A DNA stretch of 64,000 nucleotides from Myxococcota bacterium. Its GTDB lineage: Bacteria; Myxococcota; Kuafuiibacteriia; Kuafuiibacteriales; Kuafuiibacteriaceae. Shown here one piece after another: positions 31,009-40,762 of this stretch. The translations under genes were made by a program, and so were the position numbers. The notes under the pieces were generated by a model. The model made no database searches. It saw nothing but the letters and a program-made list of their open reading frames with translations, and was not told the DNA's origin. The stretch's first letter is position 1, and each line of letters starts with the position of its first letter. Location of the stretch: positions 1-64,000 of the forward strand of contig JANQQN010000137.1 in the NCBI GenBank assembly GCA_028289325.1. Reading direction: 5' to 3'.

Positions 31009-31505
31009 CTGCCCCTCCGACCGGAAATGCGGCCAACAACACATGTTGCCCAACACTCCCTGGTCCGGGGGATGACGGGATCGAAAGCGCCGCCGGAGCA
31101 TTGATTTCGACGAAGGGCCAAGTGGAGTCCCAACGTGTCCATGTGGCGGTCCTTTCGATCTCCCCGGGTTCACTCGCTTCGACGCGTGTTACGAAGGCTG
31201 TGTCAGTAAAGGCGACCGCGCGGCGTAGTTCAAAGCATGAACTATCACACTGCGACGCCCGCGAGCGGCGTCTATTCGAGTTTCGGTCCACTGCCTGCTC
31301 CGGCGATCCTCTGCCGCGTGAGGTACGTCATGTTTCTTGCCGCTTCCGTCATGCTGACGGGCCTTGTCGTTTCGGCCCGATGACAGCGAGATCAGCGGCC
31401 GTATAGAACGGTTTCTGGCTGGCGCTAGGTGAGGGGCCGACGGGAGCCTCATCGGAAGACGCTGCGGCCGCTCGGTGCTGGGAACTCCACTATCGAGGGG
31501 CGCGG

Positions 31506-32129
31506 CTACCCCTGGACCGTGATGCGGACGAGCAGCGAGACGTTGGCGGCTTCCCGTGGAGCGAGGGGTCGTCGTCCACGGCCGGGCCACGGATCTCGGA
31601 CGATGAGCCGAAGCGGTCGTCCGGAGCCGTTCGGAAGGCGGTCATAGGTCATCGCGGTGAGCACCATGGCGTGCCCCAGAGAGCCGATGATCAGGGGGCG
31701 CCCGTCGGCGAGGTCCCGAGCGGCGGTGACGAAGTTCGCGGAGTAGACGTCACCGAATGCCCGAAACGCCCGGCCGCGCTGGTCTCGCCACGGTCGGTTG
31801 ACGGAGCCGAGAATCTGGGCAGGATGACCAGGCATATCGATGACGCGGCCCCAGGCTTGCCTAACGATCTCGGCCATTGGTACGCGATGGCCATAGTGGG
31901 CGAACACCATATGAATGCACGCCGCCCAGCACCACTGACTCATGCGCTGCGGTGCGTAGACCATGCCGGCCTGCCAGGAAGGCAGTCCCACCTCGCACTG
32001 CTGAATCCAGTACGGAGGCGTAGGCTGGGTGCATCTGAGGTCGGCGAAGGCCTGTGAGGGCCGCAGTAGGCCGTCCGCCATCGCCAATCCTCCGGCCACA
32101 AAGAGTCCGCGTCGGGTGGTGGAGCTCAC
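31506..32129 (-). CDS. Exported papain-like cysteine protease (AvrRpt2/C70-like)
   Basis: RRGLFVAGG signal; SQWCWAACIHMVFAHYG catalytic Cys motif; later GHAMVLTAM His motif. Confidence 0.8.
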   Translation of the reverse strand: MSSTTRRGLFVAGGLAMADGLLRPSQAFADLRCTQPTPPYWIQQCEVGLPSWQAGMVYAPQRMSQWCWAACIHMVFAHYGHRVPMAEIVRQAWGRVIDMPGHPAQILGSVNRPWRDQRGRAFRAFGDVYSANFVTAARDLADGRPLIIGSLGHAMVLTAMTYDRLPNGSGRPLRLIVRDPWPGRGRRPLAPREAANVSLLVRITVQG

Positions 32130-32434
32130 GCTGCCATTGTATCTCGCTATTCAAACTATCCACATCCTCAAAGAAAGCGGAGACGACCCCGAACGGCTCG
32201 TTGTGTGGAGGGAGCAGCGATGGTCTCTGCCTAACTCGCACGACGAGGTCTCCCGCGAGCTGGGGTGATTCTACCCTCTGGTCGACAGGGCAGGGTATGG
32301 GTCTGAACTTATAGGCGGATCCGCCGCCGAAGGCGACGGTCGCGGTTGGCCGGTGACCGAGGGACTTGCGGCGGGGCGTAACTCACCCGAAAGAATGATT
32401 GGCATGCCTTTCCGTCGTCGTGTATCCGCTGAGC

Positions 32435-34345
32435 ATGCGAGCACTCCCAGCGAAGCGACTACTGCGCATGATAGCCGCATTAGTTTGTTGTATGTCGCTA
32501 AGCTCCGCTGTTGCGCAAGCTCAAGAGAAGATCGTCGCCGTGTTTCCGGTCGAGCCCGTAGGAGAGATCGACCTATCCCGGGACGACCTCGAGACGTCGC
32601 TGACGGTGTACGTGAGATCCCGGATCGCGGCGTCGGGCTTTCAAGTCGTTCCGCCGGCCAAGCTTCAGACCGCGCTCGACCGTGAGCTGAAGAGAGGGTA
32701 CGGCGGTCGCTACAACCCTGCGACCCAGGTCGCCGTCACGGAAGCGCTGGCGGCGACGCAGATCGTCACGACCCAGATCATCAAGATCGCCAGCGTTTGC
32801 TCGGTATCGATCACGCTGTTCGATCTTCGCGCCAATGTGTCGGTGTTTTCGCATCATGCGGATGGCGGCTGCAAGGCCGCGGACCTGCTGACCTCGATTC
32901 AGACGGCCCTCGCGAGCCTCAGCCCGACCAAGACCAACGATTTCTCGCCGACTTCTATCAAGGTCGGCGTGCGGGGATGGGGAGGCTATGCCGGCGCCCT
33001 GTATTTCAACGACGGCCTCAAACCCTCTTCCCGCTCCAGGTTTACGAGGGACTATCGGCTACAGGTTGAGCTGGTCCCCTTGGACAGTATCGCGGCGTCG
33101 GTCCGAGCCTGGCAGACGGGAAGGGTCGACGCCATGTGGATCACCGTAGACGGCTTACCTACCGAGTATGGCCGCATCGCTCAGCAAGATCCGCGCCTGT
33201 TTCTCCAGGCGGGGTGGTCTCGGGGCGAAGAAGTGATGGTCGCCCGGCGTGACATCCGGAACCTGAACGATCTGCGCGACCGCCGTATCGCCCTCGTGAA
33301 GAACACGACCGCGCACAGCTTCCTGTTGATCTCGCTCGACCTCGCCGGCCTGGGAATGAAAGACGTCACCATCGTCGAGGCGCGGAGCGATCGCCACGCG
33401 GCCGACTTGTTCATATCCGGGAGAGCTGACGCGGCGATCGTTTGGATCGACGAGAACGAACGGTGTTTGGCCGAAGTGGATGGAGCCCACGAGATCGAGA
33501 GCACCGAGGACGCGAGCTACTTGATCGCGGAGAGTCTGGTGGTGAAGGCCGATATCCTCCGGGAGAAGCGCGATACCGTAGCTCGGCTCGCGGAAAGCTG
33601 GCTTCGCGCCAACGCCGAGCTCGCCGATCGACGCAATCGAGACGCACGCCGCCGGGCGGTGGCGCTCATGGCCCAGGCGTTCGATATGCCCCCGCGTCAG
33701 GCCGAGCAAGAGCTGAGTAAGGTCCGCTTGGCTACGCTCGGTGACAACCGGAACTTCTTCGGTCACAACCCCAACTATCGTGGCGAAAAGGGCGAAGACC
33801 TGTATGACTACTTCTGGAAGAAGTACCGGGAGGTGGGCAGCGTTCGACGAGGCAAGCCGCCCTGGCGCGAGATAGCCGACGATTCGATCGTTGGCCACGT
33901 CTCTCTTTCTGGCGATCACCACGATCCGGAACCGCTGCCTGATTTCTCATCATGCCGAGACGGCGAGGTGCGCGCTCCGTTGTCCAAGAAGCCGCTGAAC
34001 GTCAGGTTCCCCACCGGTCGCTCCGAGCTTAACCGGGTCGCCGAACGCTTCATCGAGGAGAAGTTCGGCCATCTCGCCCAGATCTTCTTCCACGACTGTA
34101 TCCAGGTCGAAGGTAACACGGATGACACCGGGCCTCGAGCTCTTCACAAGCCTCTGTCGAAGGCTCGCGCAGACGCGGTGCGGCGATTCCTGACCCGGCG
34201 CTACGGCTTCGATCGCGCGCGGGTCATCACGATCGGAAACGGCGACTCGAAACCGGTCGCTTTCCCAGGCACGCCGGGGTGGCGTGCCCGGAATCGCCGC
34301 ACCGACTTCGAGCTGTTGCGCTGCGCACGGTGTTCGGCCCGGTGA
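32435..34345 (+). CDS. Fusion: N-terminal TolB-like region, NMT1/SsuA-type substrate-binding domain, C-terminal OmpA-like domain
   Basis: Signal peptide MRALPAKRLLRMIAALVCCMS; SBP region KVGVRGWGGYAG..; OmpA-like PLNVRFPTGRSELN...VEGNTDDTGPRALHKPLSKARADAVRRFL. Confidence 0.75.
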   Translation: MRALPAKRLLRMIAALVCCMSLSSAVAQAQEKIVAVFPVEPVGEIDLSRDDLETSLTVYVRSRIAASGFQVVPPAKLQTALDRELKRGYGGRYNPATQVAVTEALAATQIVTTQIIKIASVCSVSITLFDLRANVSVFSHHADGGCKAADLLTSIQTALASLSPTKTNDFSPTSIKVGVRGWGGYAGALYFNDGLKPSSRSRFTRDYRLQVELVPLDSIAASVRAWQTGRVDAMWITVDGLPTEYGRIAQQDPRLFLQAGWSRGEEVMVARRDIRNLNDLRDRRIALVKNTTAHSFLLISLDLAGLGMKDVTIVEARSDRHAADLFISGRADAAIVWIDENERCLAEVDGAHEIESTEDASYLIAESLVVKADILREKRDTVARLAESWLRANAELADRRNRDARRRAVALMAQAFDMPPRQAEQELSKVRLATLGDNRNFFGHNPNYRGEKGEDLYDYFWKKYREVGSVRRGKPPWREIADDSIVGHVSLSGDHHDPEPLPDFSSCRDGEVRAPLSKKPLNVRFPTGRSELNRVAERFIEEKFGHLAQIFFHDCIQVEGNTDDTGPRALHKPLSKARADAVRRFLTRRYGFDRARVITIGNGDSKPVAFPGTPGWRARNRRTDFELLRCARCSAR

Positions 34346-34547
34346 TGGTACCCATCATCATCCGGCTCCACCAATCACGATCTCCGACCCCTGCGACACG
34401 ACGGTCTGGCCTGCTGTGGCGTCGCGCCCCTGCGTTAACGAAGCGGCCGCCACCGGAGCCCGCTGTGCTGAGCCAGCGCCTCGGCTTGGGACCGATCGAC
34501 GCCTGAGGCGTGGCAAGGAACAACAACCCGGCCCTGCAACCGCAGAA

Positions 34548-36116
34548 TCAATGACGCGCGGAGAGCGGCTTCAGCACCAAGGACAGGCCAGCCGACACCA
34601 GACACAGCAGCGCGGCCATCCAAAACGCATAGACGTATTCGCCGGTCTGCTCCTTGGCGAGATTGCCCGCGGCCACCCCGACGACGCCCGCAATGCCGTA
34701 GCTCGTGAAGACCCAGCCGTAGTTAGCGCCGAGATTCTGAGCGCCGAACAGGTCGGCCGTCGCCGATGGAAAGAGCGCGAAGTTACCGCCGAAGTTGAAC
34801 CCGACGACCCCCGCCGCGACGTAGAGCCCCATCTCGCCTTCGAGCTCTCCGAGAACGACCAATACGATCGCCTGCGCGGCGAACATGGCCATGAAGGCAA
34901 TGGTGCGGCCAATCCGGTCGGACAACAGTCCCCAAATGACGCGCCCGAGGGCATTGAAGATAGCCAGGACACCGACGGCAGTAGCGCCGATGGCGCCCGC
35001 GGCGCTGGCGTCCATGCCGCCTTTTACAACCTGTTCCAGCACGAACGGGGCCAGGATGCCGATCACCATCAGGCCGGCCATGGCTCCGCTGAAGAACATG
35101 AGCCAAATGACATAGAAGGCCGGCTGCTTGAGGGTGTCTTGCCAGTTGGTTTCGACCCGGCTCAACTGCTTGGGGGTACCGGCAGGATTTCTGAGCAGGA
35201 GCGCGCCGATTGACACCGCGGCCATCGAGATGAATCCGTGGACGATGAAGAACCGGGGAATGCCGTACGCCTCGATGAAGCCCCGGGCACCGAAGGTCTC
35301 TCCCTTGAAGACGTAGGCGCCGAGCCCAAAGCCTGCGACGGCGACGCCGCTCACCAGGCCTTTCTGATCCGGGAACCATTTGACGAGGGCAGCGATGGGG
35401 CAGACGTAGGCGAATCCGATACCCGCCCCTGCGAGCACGCCGATGGTGCCCCACAGGACCATAAGGCGGTCAACGGGCCCCGCCTCACCTACGTAGCGAT
35501 TGCTGAGTCCCACCCCGAGGACGATGACCATAGTCATGATCCCGTGGGGCCCCCATTTGACGATCGGATAATCGTCGGGATCCGCTTGGGCGCTGAGCGC
35601 GTGAAACAGCAGCAAGAGGACCACCGCGAGTGTACCCATCAGCGCCGAGTGGGCGAGGTAGAACACGACCGAATTCTGCATGAAGCCAGCCAGGATGAAG
35701 CCTAAACCCATCAACACCGCACCGATCAGGGCAGGGAGTCTCGGGCCCGTCACGTCTTGAATTCGCCCCGCAATGACCATCGTGATCGCAAACGCGAGGA
35801 TGGCGATGGAGAACGCGTATCGCAAGTAACCCTGCTGCTCGGCCCCTCGTCGTTCCTTCTCTGCGGCCGTCGCAACCAAGAAGACAGGACCGGTGTCGGT
35901 GTCGATCGTCTCCGGGAATCCAGGCCGTACGCTACGGGTCTGAATGCCCTCGACCCTGGCCTCAGCGACCGTTTTGATGTCAGGAAAGATCTCTTGCTCC
36001 AGGGGTCTCCAGAAGATGCTGTAACCGTATAGCGTGCCGAGGATCAGCTGCACGGTCAGCGCGCCGATCAAGACGGTGTATCGGGTCCACGGCGAGGGTG
36101 TAGCGGGGGCGTCCAT
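34548..36116 (-). CDS. MFS transporter, OxlT (oxalate:formate antiporter)-like
   Basis: GTLYGYSIFWRPLEQE N-terminus; 12-TM profile; start at 36116 with good RBS. Confidence 0.85.
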   Translation of the reverse strand: MDAPATPSPWTRYTVLIGALTVQLILGTLYGYSIFWRPLEQEIFPDIKTVAEARVEGIQTRSVRPGFPETIDTDTGPVFLVATAAEKERRGAEQQGYLRYAFSIAILAFAITMVIAGRIQDVTGPRLPALIGAVLMGLGFILAGFMQNSVVFYLAHSALMGTLAVVLLLLFHALSAQADPDDYPIVKWGPHGIMTMVIVLGVGLSNRYVGEAGPVDRLMVLWGTIGVLAGAGIGFAYVCPIAALVKWFPDQKGLVSGVAVAGFGLGAYVFKGETFGARGFIEAYGIPRFFIVHGFISMAAVSIGALLLRNPAGTPKQLSRVETNWQDTLKQPAFYVIWLMFFSGAMAGLMVIGILAPFVLEQVVKGGMDASAAGAIGATAVGVLAIFNALGRVIWGLLSDRIGRTIAFMAMFAAQAIVLVVLGELEGEMGLYVAAGVVGFNFGGNFALFPSATADLFGAQNLGANYGWVFTSYGIAGVVGVAAGNLAKEQTGEYVYAFWMAALLCLVSAGLSLVLKPLSARH

Positions 36117-36418
36117 GTATCGTTCTCCTTTCGCGAGTCGCGTTGTCCATTGGACCGCTGCTCGAGGAGAAAGCAACTCGACGCCGAAGAAGAAACGAAT
36201 GCCGCACCGATCCTAAGTGAAGGCCGAAGGGCTCGATCATCCAGGCAAATAGAGAAGTAAGACTGAGCATATACGTATGACGTCTTCTCTTTCCCGTGAT
36301 GGGTCGCCAAGGTTGAATCGCTCCGACGTTGAGCCACGGGCGCCGGAGGGTTCAAAGGACGAACGCAGCCAACGTGGCGTGCCTGTCTGGGTGGCGGGTT
36401 CTGAATTGGCGCTGGGCA

Positions 36419-37405
36419 TCACGACGGGCGAGCGACCCCAGCCTTTGTGGTTTCGATGGGTGTTCTGAGGTACGCCAGTAAGGCATCGAACGCCTTCGTC
36501 GGAAGGCTCGCTTGACGCTGGAGCACCGAGAACTCATCGGCGAGAGCCAGGAACTCGGGACGAACGACAGCGGCGTGCAGACCAAACCGAATCCGGGCTG
36601 CCGGCGCTCCGAATAGCTTGGCGAACACCTTCGGTTCGAGCCAGCGCGGCAACCAGTAGAACATGTTGAACACGAACGGCTGCCGGCGGCGGTAGCCGTT
36701 TGCCCGGAGGACGTCGCCCGCTTCTCGGCATGCGGCGCAGAATTGGTGGAGCGTATCCTGGTCTTCGGCCACGGCCGCGAGATCGAAGCGATGTTTGTAG
36801 ACGGCCCCAACCATCGGGCCCACGAACGCGAAGTGGTACTTGAGCCACCCGTCGATGTCTCGTTCGGCGCTGGCCCTGAAACCGGACGCGGCGAAAAGCG
36901 CTTGGATTCGCCTCGTTCGCTCCCGGCGGACTCCATCGAGCTCGCCGAAGTATAGCCGGCCCGGGGCCCCCGCACGGTCTCCCTCAGCGATGACCAGCCC
37001 CCCGTCCTGCCAACCGCCGCCGGCCCCGGGAAAGCCCAGCAGCACGTTCTCGCGGGGCAGCTGCTCGAGATAGCCGGCCGGGCCTGCGACGTCGTTCCCG
37101 ACGAACAGGATGTTCTTGAGGTGCGGGTTGCGAGCCAGGATCGGGCAGACCTCGAGGCGCCTGGCCTTGGTCATGGGCACCACCACGAGGTCGTACCGAT
37201 CGGTGGGCGAGAGCTCATCGACCAGGCTCACCCGCGTCTGGATGGTGATGTTGGCCAGTCCATCGGTGATCCGTATGCCGCGCTCTTGGAGGTAACGGAG
37301 CGTCGACCCCCGCGCGAGCAACGTCACGTCTTGTTGTGCCTGGCCAAGTTTGGACGCCATCCACTGCCCGATGGGGCCGGCGCCGTAGATCAGAGTCTTC
37401 ATCAT
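36419..37405 (-). CDS. Ketopantoate reductase-like (ApbA/PanE family) oxidoreductase
   Basis: MMKTLIYGAGPIGQWMASKLGQAQQDVTLLARG Rossmann N-terminus. Confidence 0.85.
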   Translation of the reverse strand: MMKTLIYGAGPIGQWMASKLGQAQQDVTLLARGSTLRYLQERGIRITDGLANITIQTRVSLVDELSPTDRYDLVVVPMTKARRLEVCPILARNPHLKNILFVGNDVAGPAGYLEQLPRENVLLGFPGAGGGWQDGGLVIAEGDRAGAPGRLYFGELDGVRRERTRRIQALFAASGFRASAERDIDGWLKYHFAFVGPMVGAVYKHRFDLAAVAEDQDTLHQFCAACREAGDVLRANGYRRRQPFVFNMFYWLPRWLEPKVFAKLFGAPAARIRFGLHAAVVRPEFLALADEFSVLQRQASLPTKAFDALLAYLRTPIETTKAGVARPS

Positions 37406-37434
37406 GCCTCCCAGATTCCGACATGGCTGGGAAG

Positions 37435-37450
37435 TGCGAGGCTCGTGCCA
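37435..37450 (-). promoter_or_regulatory. Candidate sigma-54 promoter TGGCACG-AGCC-TCGCA
   Basis: Matches TGGCACGN4TTGCW with one change; about 30 nt upstream of the ATG at 37405. Confidence 0.65.
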
Positions 37451-37685
37451 CAGGCGAAGCCGCGGCTTAAGACCGCCCGATGAGACCCAATCGTCCGCGT
37501 TCAGGTCCAGAGGTGACGGTGCCCGCCGGTGCGACGGCGCCCATCGGCCCTCGCGGTGGGACCTCGCCGCGCGAGCGACACCCGCGTCCGACAGCGCAGA
37601 ACTGATTGCTCCCGCCCTTACAATGACCTCGCAGTGTATCTGCGGAAGGCTCGTCCGACCGAGCGCGCCCCTGCGCACACGCGTG

Positions 37686-37752
37686 GCCGCGATATTATCA
37701 ATCCGTAACTGCGATATTCCGCAGATACTTCCTCGACTACGATATCTCATAG
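37686..37752. promoter_or_regulatory. Three-site operator/UAS array A
   Basis: GCCGCGATATTATCAAT (37686), ACTGCGATATTCCGCAG (37708), ACTACGATATCTCATAG (37736); starts spaced 22 and 28 bp. Confidence 0.7.
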
Positions 37753-37875
37753 CTGCCATCGCGACGGTATCGGCGGCTGTGATCGACGGCGGCAGCGCGG
37801 GCCGACAGGCGCTCAACATCGACGTCTGGGGGCGACAGGATGACTTGCAGCAGCGCCTCCATTGCTCATGAATCA

Positions 37876-37891
37876 TGGCACGACGCGTGCT
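37876..37891 (+). promoter_or_regulatory. Candidate sigma-54 promoter TGGCACG-ACGC-GTGCT
   Basis: One mismatch to TGGCACGN4TTGCW; about 30 nt before ATG 37920. Confidence 0.65.
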
Positions 37892-37919
37892 TTCATTTAG
37901 GTCTGGTAACAACAGAAAG

Positions 37920-39488
37920 ATGGCCACGACGGAGGGCCGAATGAGTATGGGTAAGACAGACGAATACGACGTCATCGTTATTGGGTCCGGCATGGGCGGC
38001 ATGACCACGGCGGCTGCTCTCGCGCGATTGCATCACAAGGTCTTGCTTCTCGAGCAAGCCCAAGAGATCGGCGGGCTGACGCATACGTTTTCGCGGGAAG
38101 GCTTCACCTGGGACGTGGGCCTTCACTACTGCGGCACGTTCCGTCACGACCAACCCGCGGGAAAGGTGCTCGAATGGCTGAGCGACGGCTCCGTCGAGTT
38201 CTCCTCGGTGGGCACCGTGTACGACACGCTCCATTTCCCCGATGGATTCGAGCTTGCGGTTGGGCGCCCGGCCGAAGCGCTCAAGATGGAGCTCAAAGAT
38301 CGCTTTGCCGACCAAGCGGTGGCGATCGATGCCTACTTCGAAGCCCTGCAGTCGGGAGGGGAAGCGATGCGCCTGGTGACCTCCGAGCGGTCGATGCCTG
38401 AACCCTTCCGCTCCGCGCATCGGTGGTGGAACCGAGACAAGATCCAGCGATGGTGCGGGCGCACGACCGCCGAAGTCATCGCCGACTACGTCACCGATCC
38501 GAAGCTCGCGGCGGTGCTGAAGGCGCAGTGGGGTACCTTTGGGGGCGTGCCTAGCGAAGCAAGCTTCGGCATTCACGCAACCGTCATCGGTCACTACCTC
38601 GATGGCGCCGGCTATCCCGTCGGTGGTGCATCGGCGATCGCCAAAGGCCTCGTGCCGGTCATCGAGTCCGCGGGCGGCAGCGCCCTTGCGAATACGTCCG
38701 TCGACGCGATCCTGCTCGAGGATGATACCGCCGTCGGCGTCCGTACGAGCTCGGGAGAGGAGCTCAGAGCGCCGGTCATCGTCTCGGCGATCGGCGCCGG
38801 TGAAACCGTCAAACGCCTGCTTCCGCGACAAGTGCGCAAGATGCCATGGGCGGCCGAGATCGCCGGCTTGAAACCTTCCATCTGCCACTTCGAGATCTAC
38901 CTCGGCTTCAGAGGCGACATCGCGCGGCACGGCGCAACGTGCTCGAACCACTGGTTTTACGAGAGTTGGGATACCAATGAGGGCCTCTGGCGGGATCTCG
39001 ATGCTCCGATTCCGATGGTCTTCGCGTCCTTCCCCTCACTCAAGGATGGAACGCACGACCCTGGCCCCGCCAACCATCACACCGGTCAGTTTATGGTGCT
39101 CGCCGATTGGTCCACGGTCGCGGAGTTTGCCGAAGGCGGTGCCAAGGAGCGCCCCGATGAATGGGCAGCGTTAAAGAAGGGGATCGAAGCGAGGATGCTG
39201 GCCTACTATGCAGAGAAGTTCCCGGCCCTGGCTCCGCTCGTCGTCTACCACGAGCTCGGCACGCCGCTGGCCACCGCGAGATTCACCGCCCATGAGAAGG
39301 GCGGCTTCTATGGACTCGAAACGACGCCGCGCCGCGTCTTGTCGGAAGCGCTCAGCCCCCGCACGCCCGTCCCCGGTCTGTTCCTGTCGGGACAGGATGC
39401 GCTATGCCCCGGCATCGCCGGTTCGCTGTGGGGTGGCATGTTGAGCGCGGCAGCCATCGATCCACGCGCATACAACAGGTTGGGGTGA
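37920..39488 (+). CDS. FAD-dependent oxidoreductase (phytoene desaturase/retinol saturase-like)
   Basis: DVIVIGSGMGGMTTAAALARLHHKVLLLEQAQEIGGLTHTFSREGF dinucleotide-binding motif; C-terminal GLFLSGQDALCPGIAGSLWGGMLSA. Confidence 0.87.
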   Translation: MATTEGRMSMGKTDEYDVIVIGSGMGGMTTAAALARLHHKVLLLEQAQEIGGLTHTFSREGFTWDVGLHYCGTFRHDQPAGKVLEWLSDGSVEFSSVGTVYDTLHFPDGFELAVGRPAEALKMELKDRFADQAVAIDAYFEALQSGGEAMRLVTSERSMPEPFRSAHRWWNRDKIQRWCGRTTAEVIADYVTDPKLAAVLKAQWGTFGGVPSEASFGIHATVIGHYLDGAGYPVGGASAIAKGLVPVIESAGGSALANTSVDAILLEDDTAVGVRTSSGEELRAPVIVSAIGAGETVKRLLPRQVRKMPWAAEIAGLKPSICHFEIYLGFRGDIARHGATCSNHWFYESWDTNEGLWRDLDAPIPMVFASFPSLKDGTHDPGPANHHTGQFMVLADWSTVAEFAEGGAKERPDEWAALKKGIEARMLAYYAEKFPALAPLVVYHELGTPLATARFTAHEKGGFYGLETTPRRVLSEALSPRTPVPGLFLSGQDALCPGIAGSLWGGMLSAAAIDPRAYNRLG

Positions 39489-39580
39489 GGGAGGGCACCC
39501 TAGTCGACCACCGCGGTCGGCGGGGCCCCATAACGCGGCTGACGAATCCGCGATGATGGCATCGCGGCTTGGAGAGATAC

Positions 39581-40303
39581 ATGACCACGCTGATAGACAC
39601 CGCGCTGCGCGAATACGTCCCTGGGCATATCTGGCTCAAGAAGTACCCCATCCACTATGCGGGTTGCGACTTCTTCGCCCGCGCCACGTTCGTCCGACTG
39701 GCGAACGGGGACCTTTGGGTACACTCCCCCTGTCCCATTGATGATGCGTTGATGGGTGAGCTCGAGCCCATTGGCCGCCTGGCCCATGTCGTCGCGCCGG
39801 GGAGCTACCACTACTTCCATGTCGCTGCGTGGCAACTGGCCTACCCAAACGCGAGGACGTGGATCTGCCCGGGCGTGGAACAAAAGTGCCCCGACCTCGA
39901 CTTCGACTGGCTGCTGGGCGACCACGCACCAAAGCCGTGGCGAGGCGCCATCGATCAGGTCCTGGTTCGCGGCAATCGATTTATCTGGGAGGTGGCCTTC
40001 CTCCACCGGGCCTCCAAGACGCTCATCGTCACCGACCTCATCGAGAACATCGGCGACGCGACCGAAGGCACGAACTGGGTGCTGAAGCTGTGGTGGAAGG
40101 CGGTGCTTCACATGTGGAACAAACCGAAGCCCGCGCCCGAGTACCAGATGGGTTGGAAGGACAAGGCGGCCGCCAAACGCTCCCTCGAGCGCATCCTCGA
40201 GTGGGACTTCGAGCGCGTCATCCTTTCCCACGGCGAGAATCTGGAGGGCGACGCGAAGACAGCTGTACGCGCCGCGTGGTCCACCCCTCTTCAGGTCGTC
40301 TGA
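39581..40303 (+). CDS. DUF4336-like protein (metallo-hydrolase-like)
   Basis: REYVPGHIWLKKYPIHYAGCDFFARATFVRLANGDLWVHSPCPID; family assignment by recognition only. Confidence 0.65.
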   Translation: MTTLIDTALREYVPGHIWLKKYPIHYAGCDFFARATFVRLANGDLWVHSPCPIDDALMGELEPIGRLAHVVAPGSYHYFHVAAWQLAYPNARTWICPGVEQKCPDLDFDWLLGDHAPKPWRGAIDQVLVRGNRFIWEVAFLHRASKTLIVTDLIENIGDATEGTNWVLKLWWKAVLHMWNKPKPAPEYQMGWKDKAAAKRSLERILEWDFERVILSHGENLEGDAKTAVRAAWSTPLQVV

Positions 40304-40507
40304 AACCGTCTTCGCCGGCCAACATCTCGCGCCATCGCGCGCTTGAGGCAAAGCCGTAGGTCTCCATCACTGCGGCAATGTTGTGCCTGCGCACTTCGGC
40401 TTGGTCTGCGGCTTCGCTACGATGGGTGAGGTGGACGGTCGAGCTCCATCCCGTTCGATTCGTGTCGATAGATGCGCAGACGTCATGCCGACCGAGGTGG
40501 CCCATGT

Positions 40508-40574
40508 CATGCGGTATTCCGTGCCCTCGACTGCGGTATTTCGCAGACGCTCTCGCGACTGTGATACTTCATAG
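40508..40574. promoter_or_regulatory. Three-site operator/UAS array B
   Basis: CATGCGGTATTCCGTGC (40508), ACTGCGGTATTTCGCAG (40530), ACTGTGATACTTCATAG (40558); same 22- and 28-bp spacings as array A. Confidence 0.7.
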
Positions 40575-40579
40575 CCGCG

Positions 40580-40669
40580 GTGGACAATAACCTGTTCTTT
40601 CGCGAGGTGACCCTGCGGCTCGGCCGCCACAAGTTACGAAAGCTGGGCATCTCCCACGGGCGCGCGTAA
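40580..40669 (+). pseudogene. N-terminal remnant of a sigma-54-dependent (GAF-type) activator
   Basis: GTG VDNNLFFREVTLRLGRHKLRKLGISHGRA*: resembles the FFRxATLRI start of deltaproteobacterial EBPs; directly downstream of array B. Confidence 0.4.
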
Positions 40670-40718
40670 AGGGCTGACGTCTTGAGCGCGCACGAGGCGT
40701 GATGAACCGCGAACGGCA

Positions 40719-40734
40719 TGGCCCGCACCTTGCT
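40719..40734 (+). promoter_or_regulatory. Candidate sigma-54 promoter TGGCCCG-CACC-TTGCT
   Basis: One mismatch to TGGCACGN4TTGCW; about 29 nt before ATG 40763. Confidence 0.65.
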
Positions 40735-40762
40735 TTGTCTTCAGATCAAGGGAGTGCAGTGC

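Noticed and set aside
36117-36300. Sigma-54 promoter for the OxlT-like MFS gene
   Set aside because: Best candidate (TCGGCGT-CGAG-TTGC) has too many mismatches; MFS membership in the regulon is not supported by the promoter.
39545-39575. Possible sigma-54 promoter TGGCATCGCGGCTTGG before the DUF4336 gene
   Set aside because: The GG-GC spacing does not fit -24/-12; it is probably co-transcribed with the FAD oxidoreductase.
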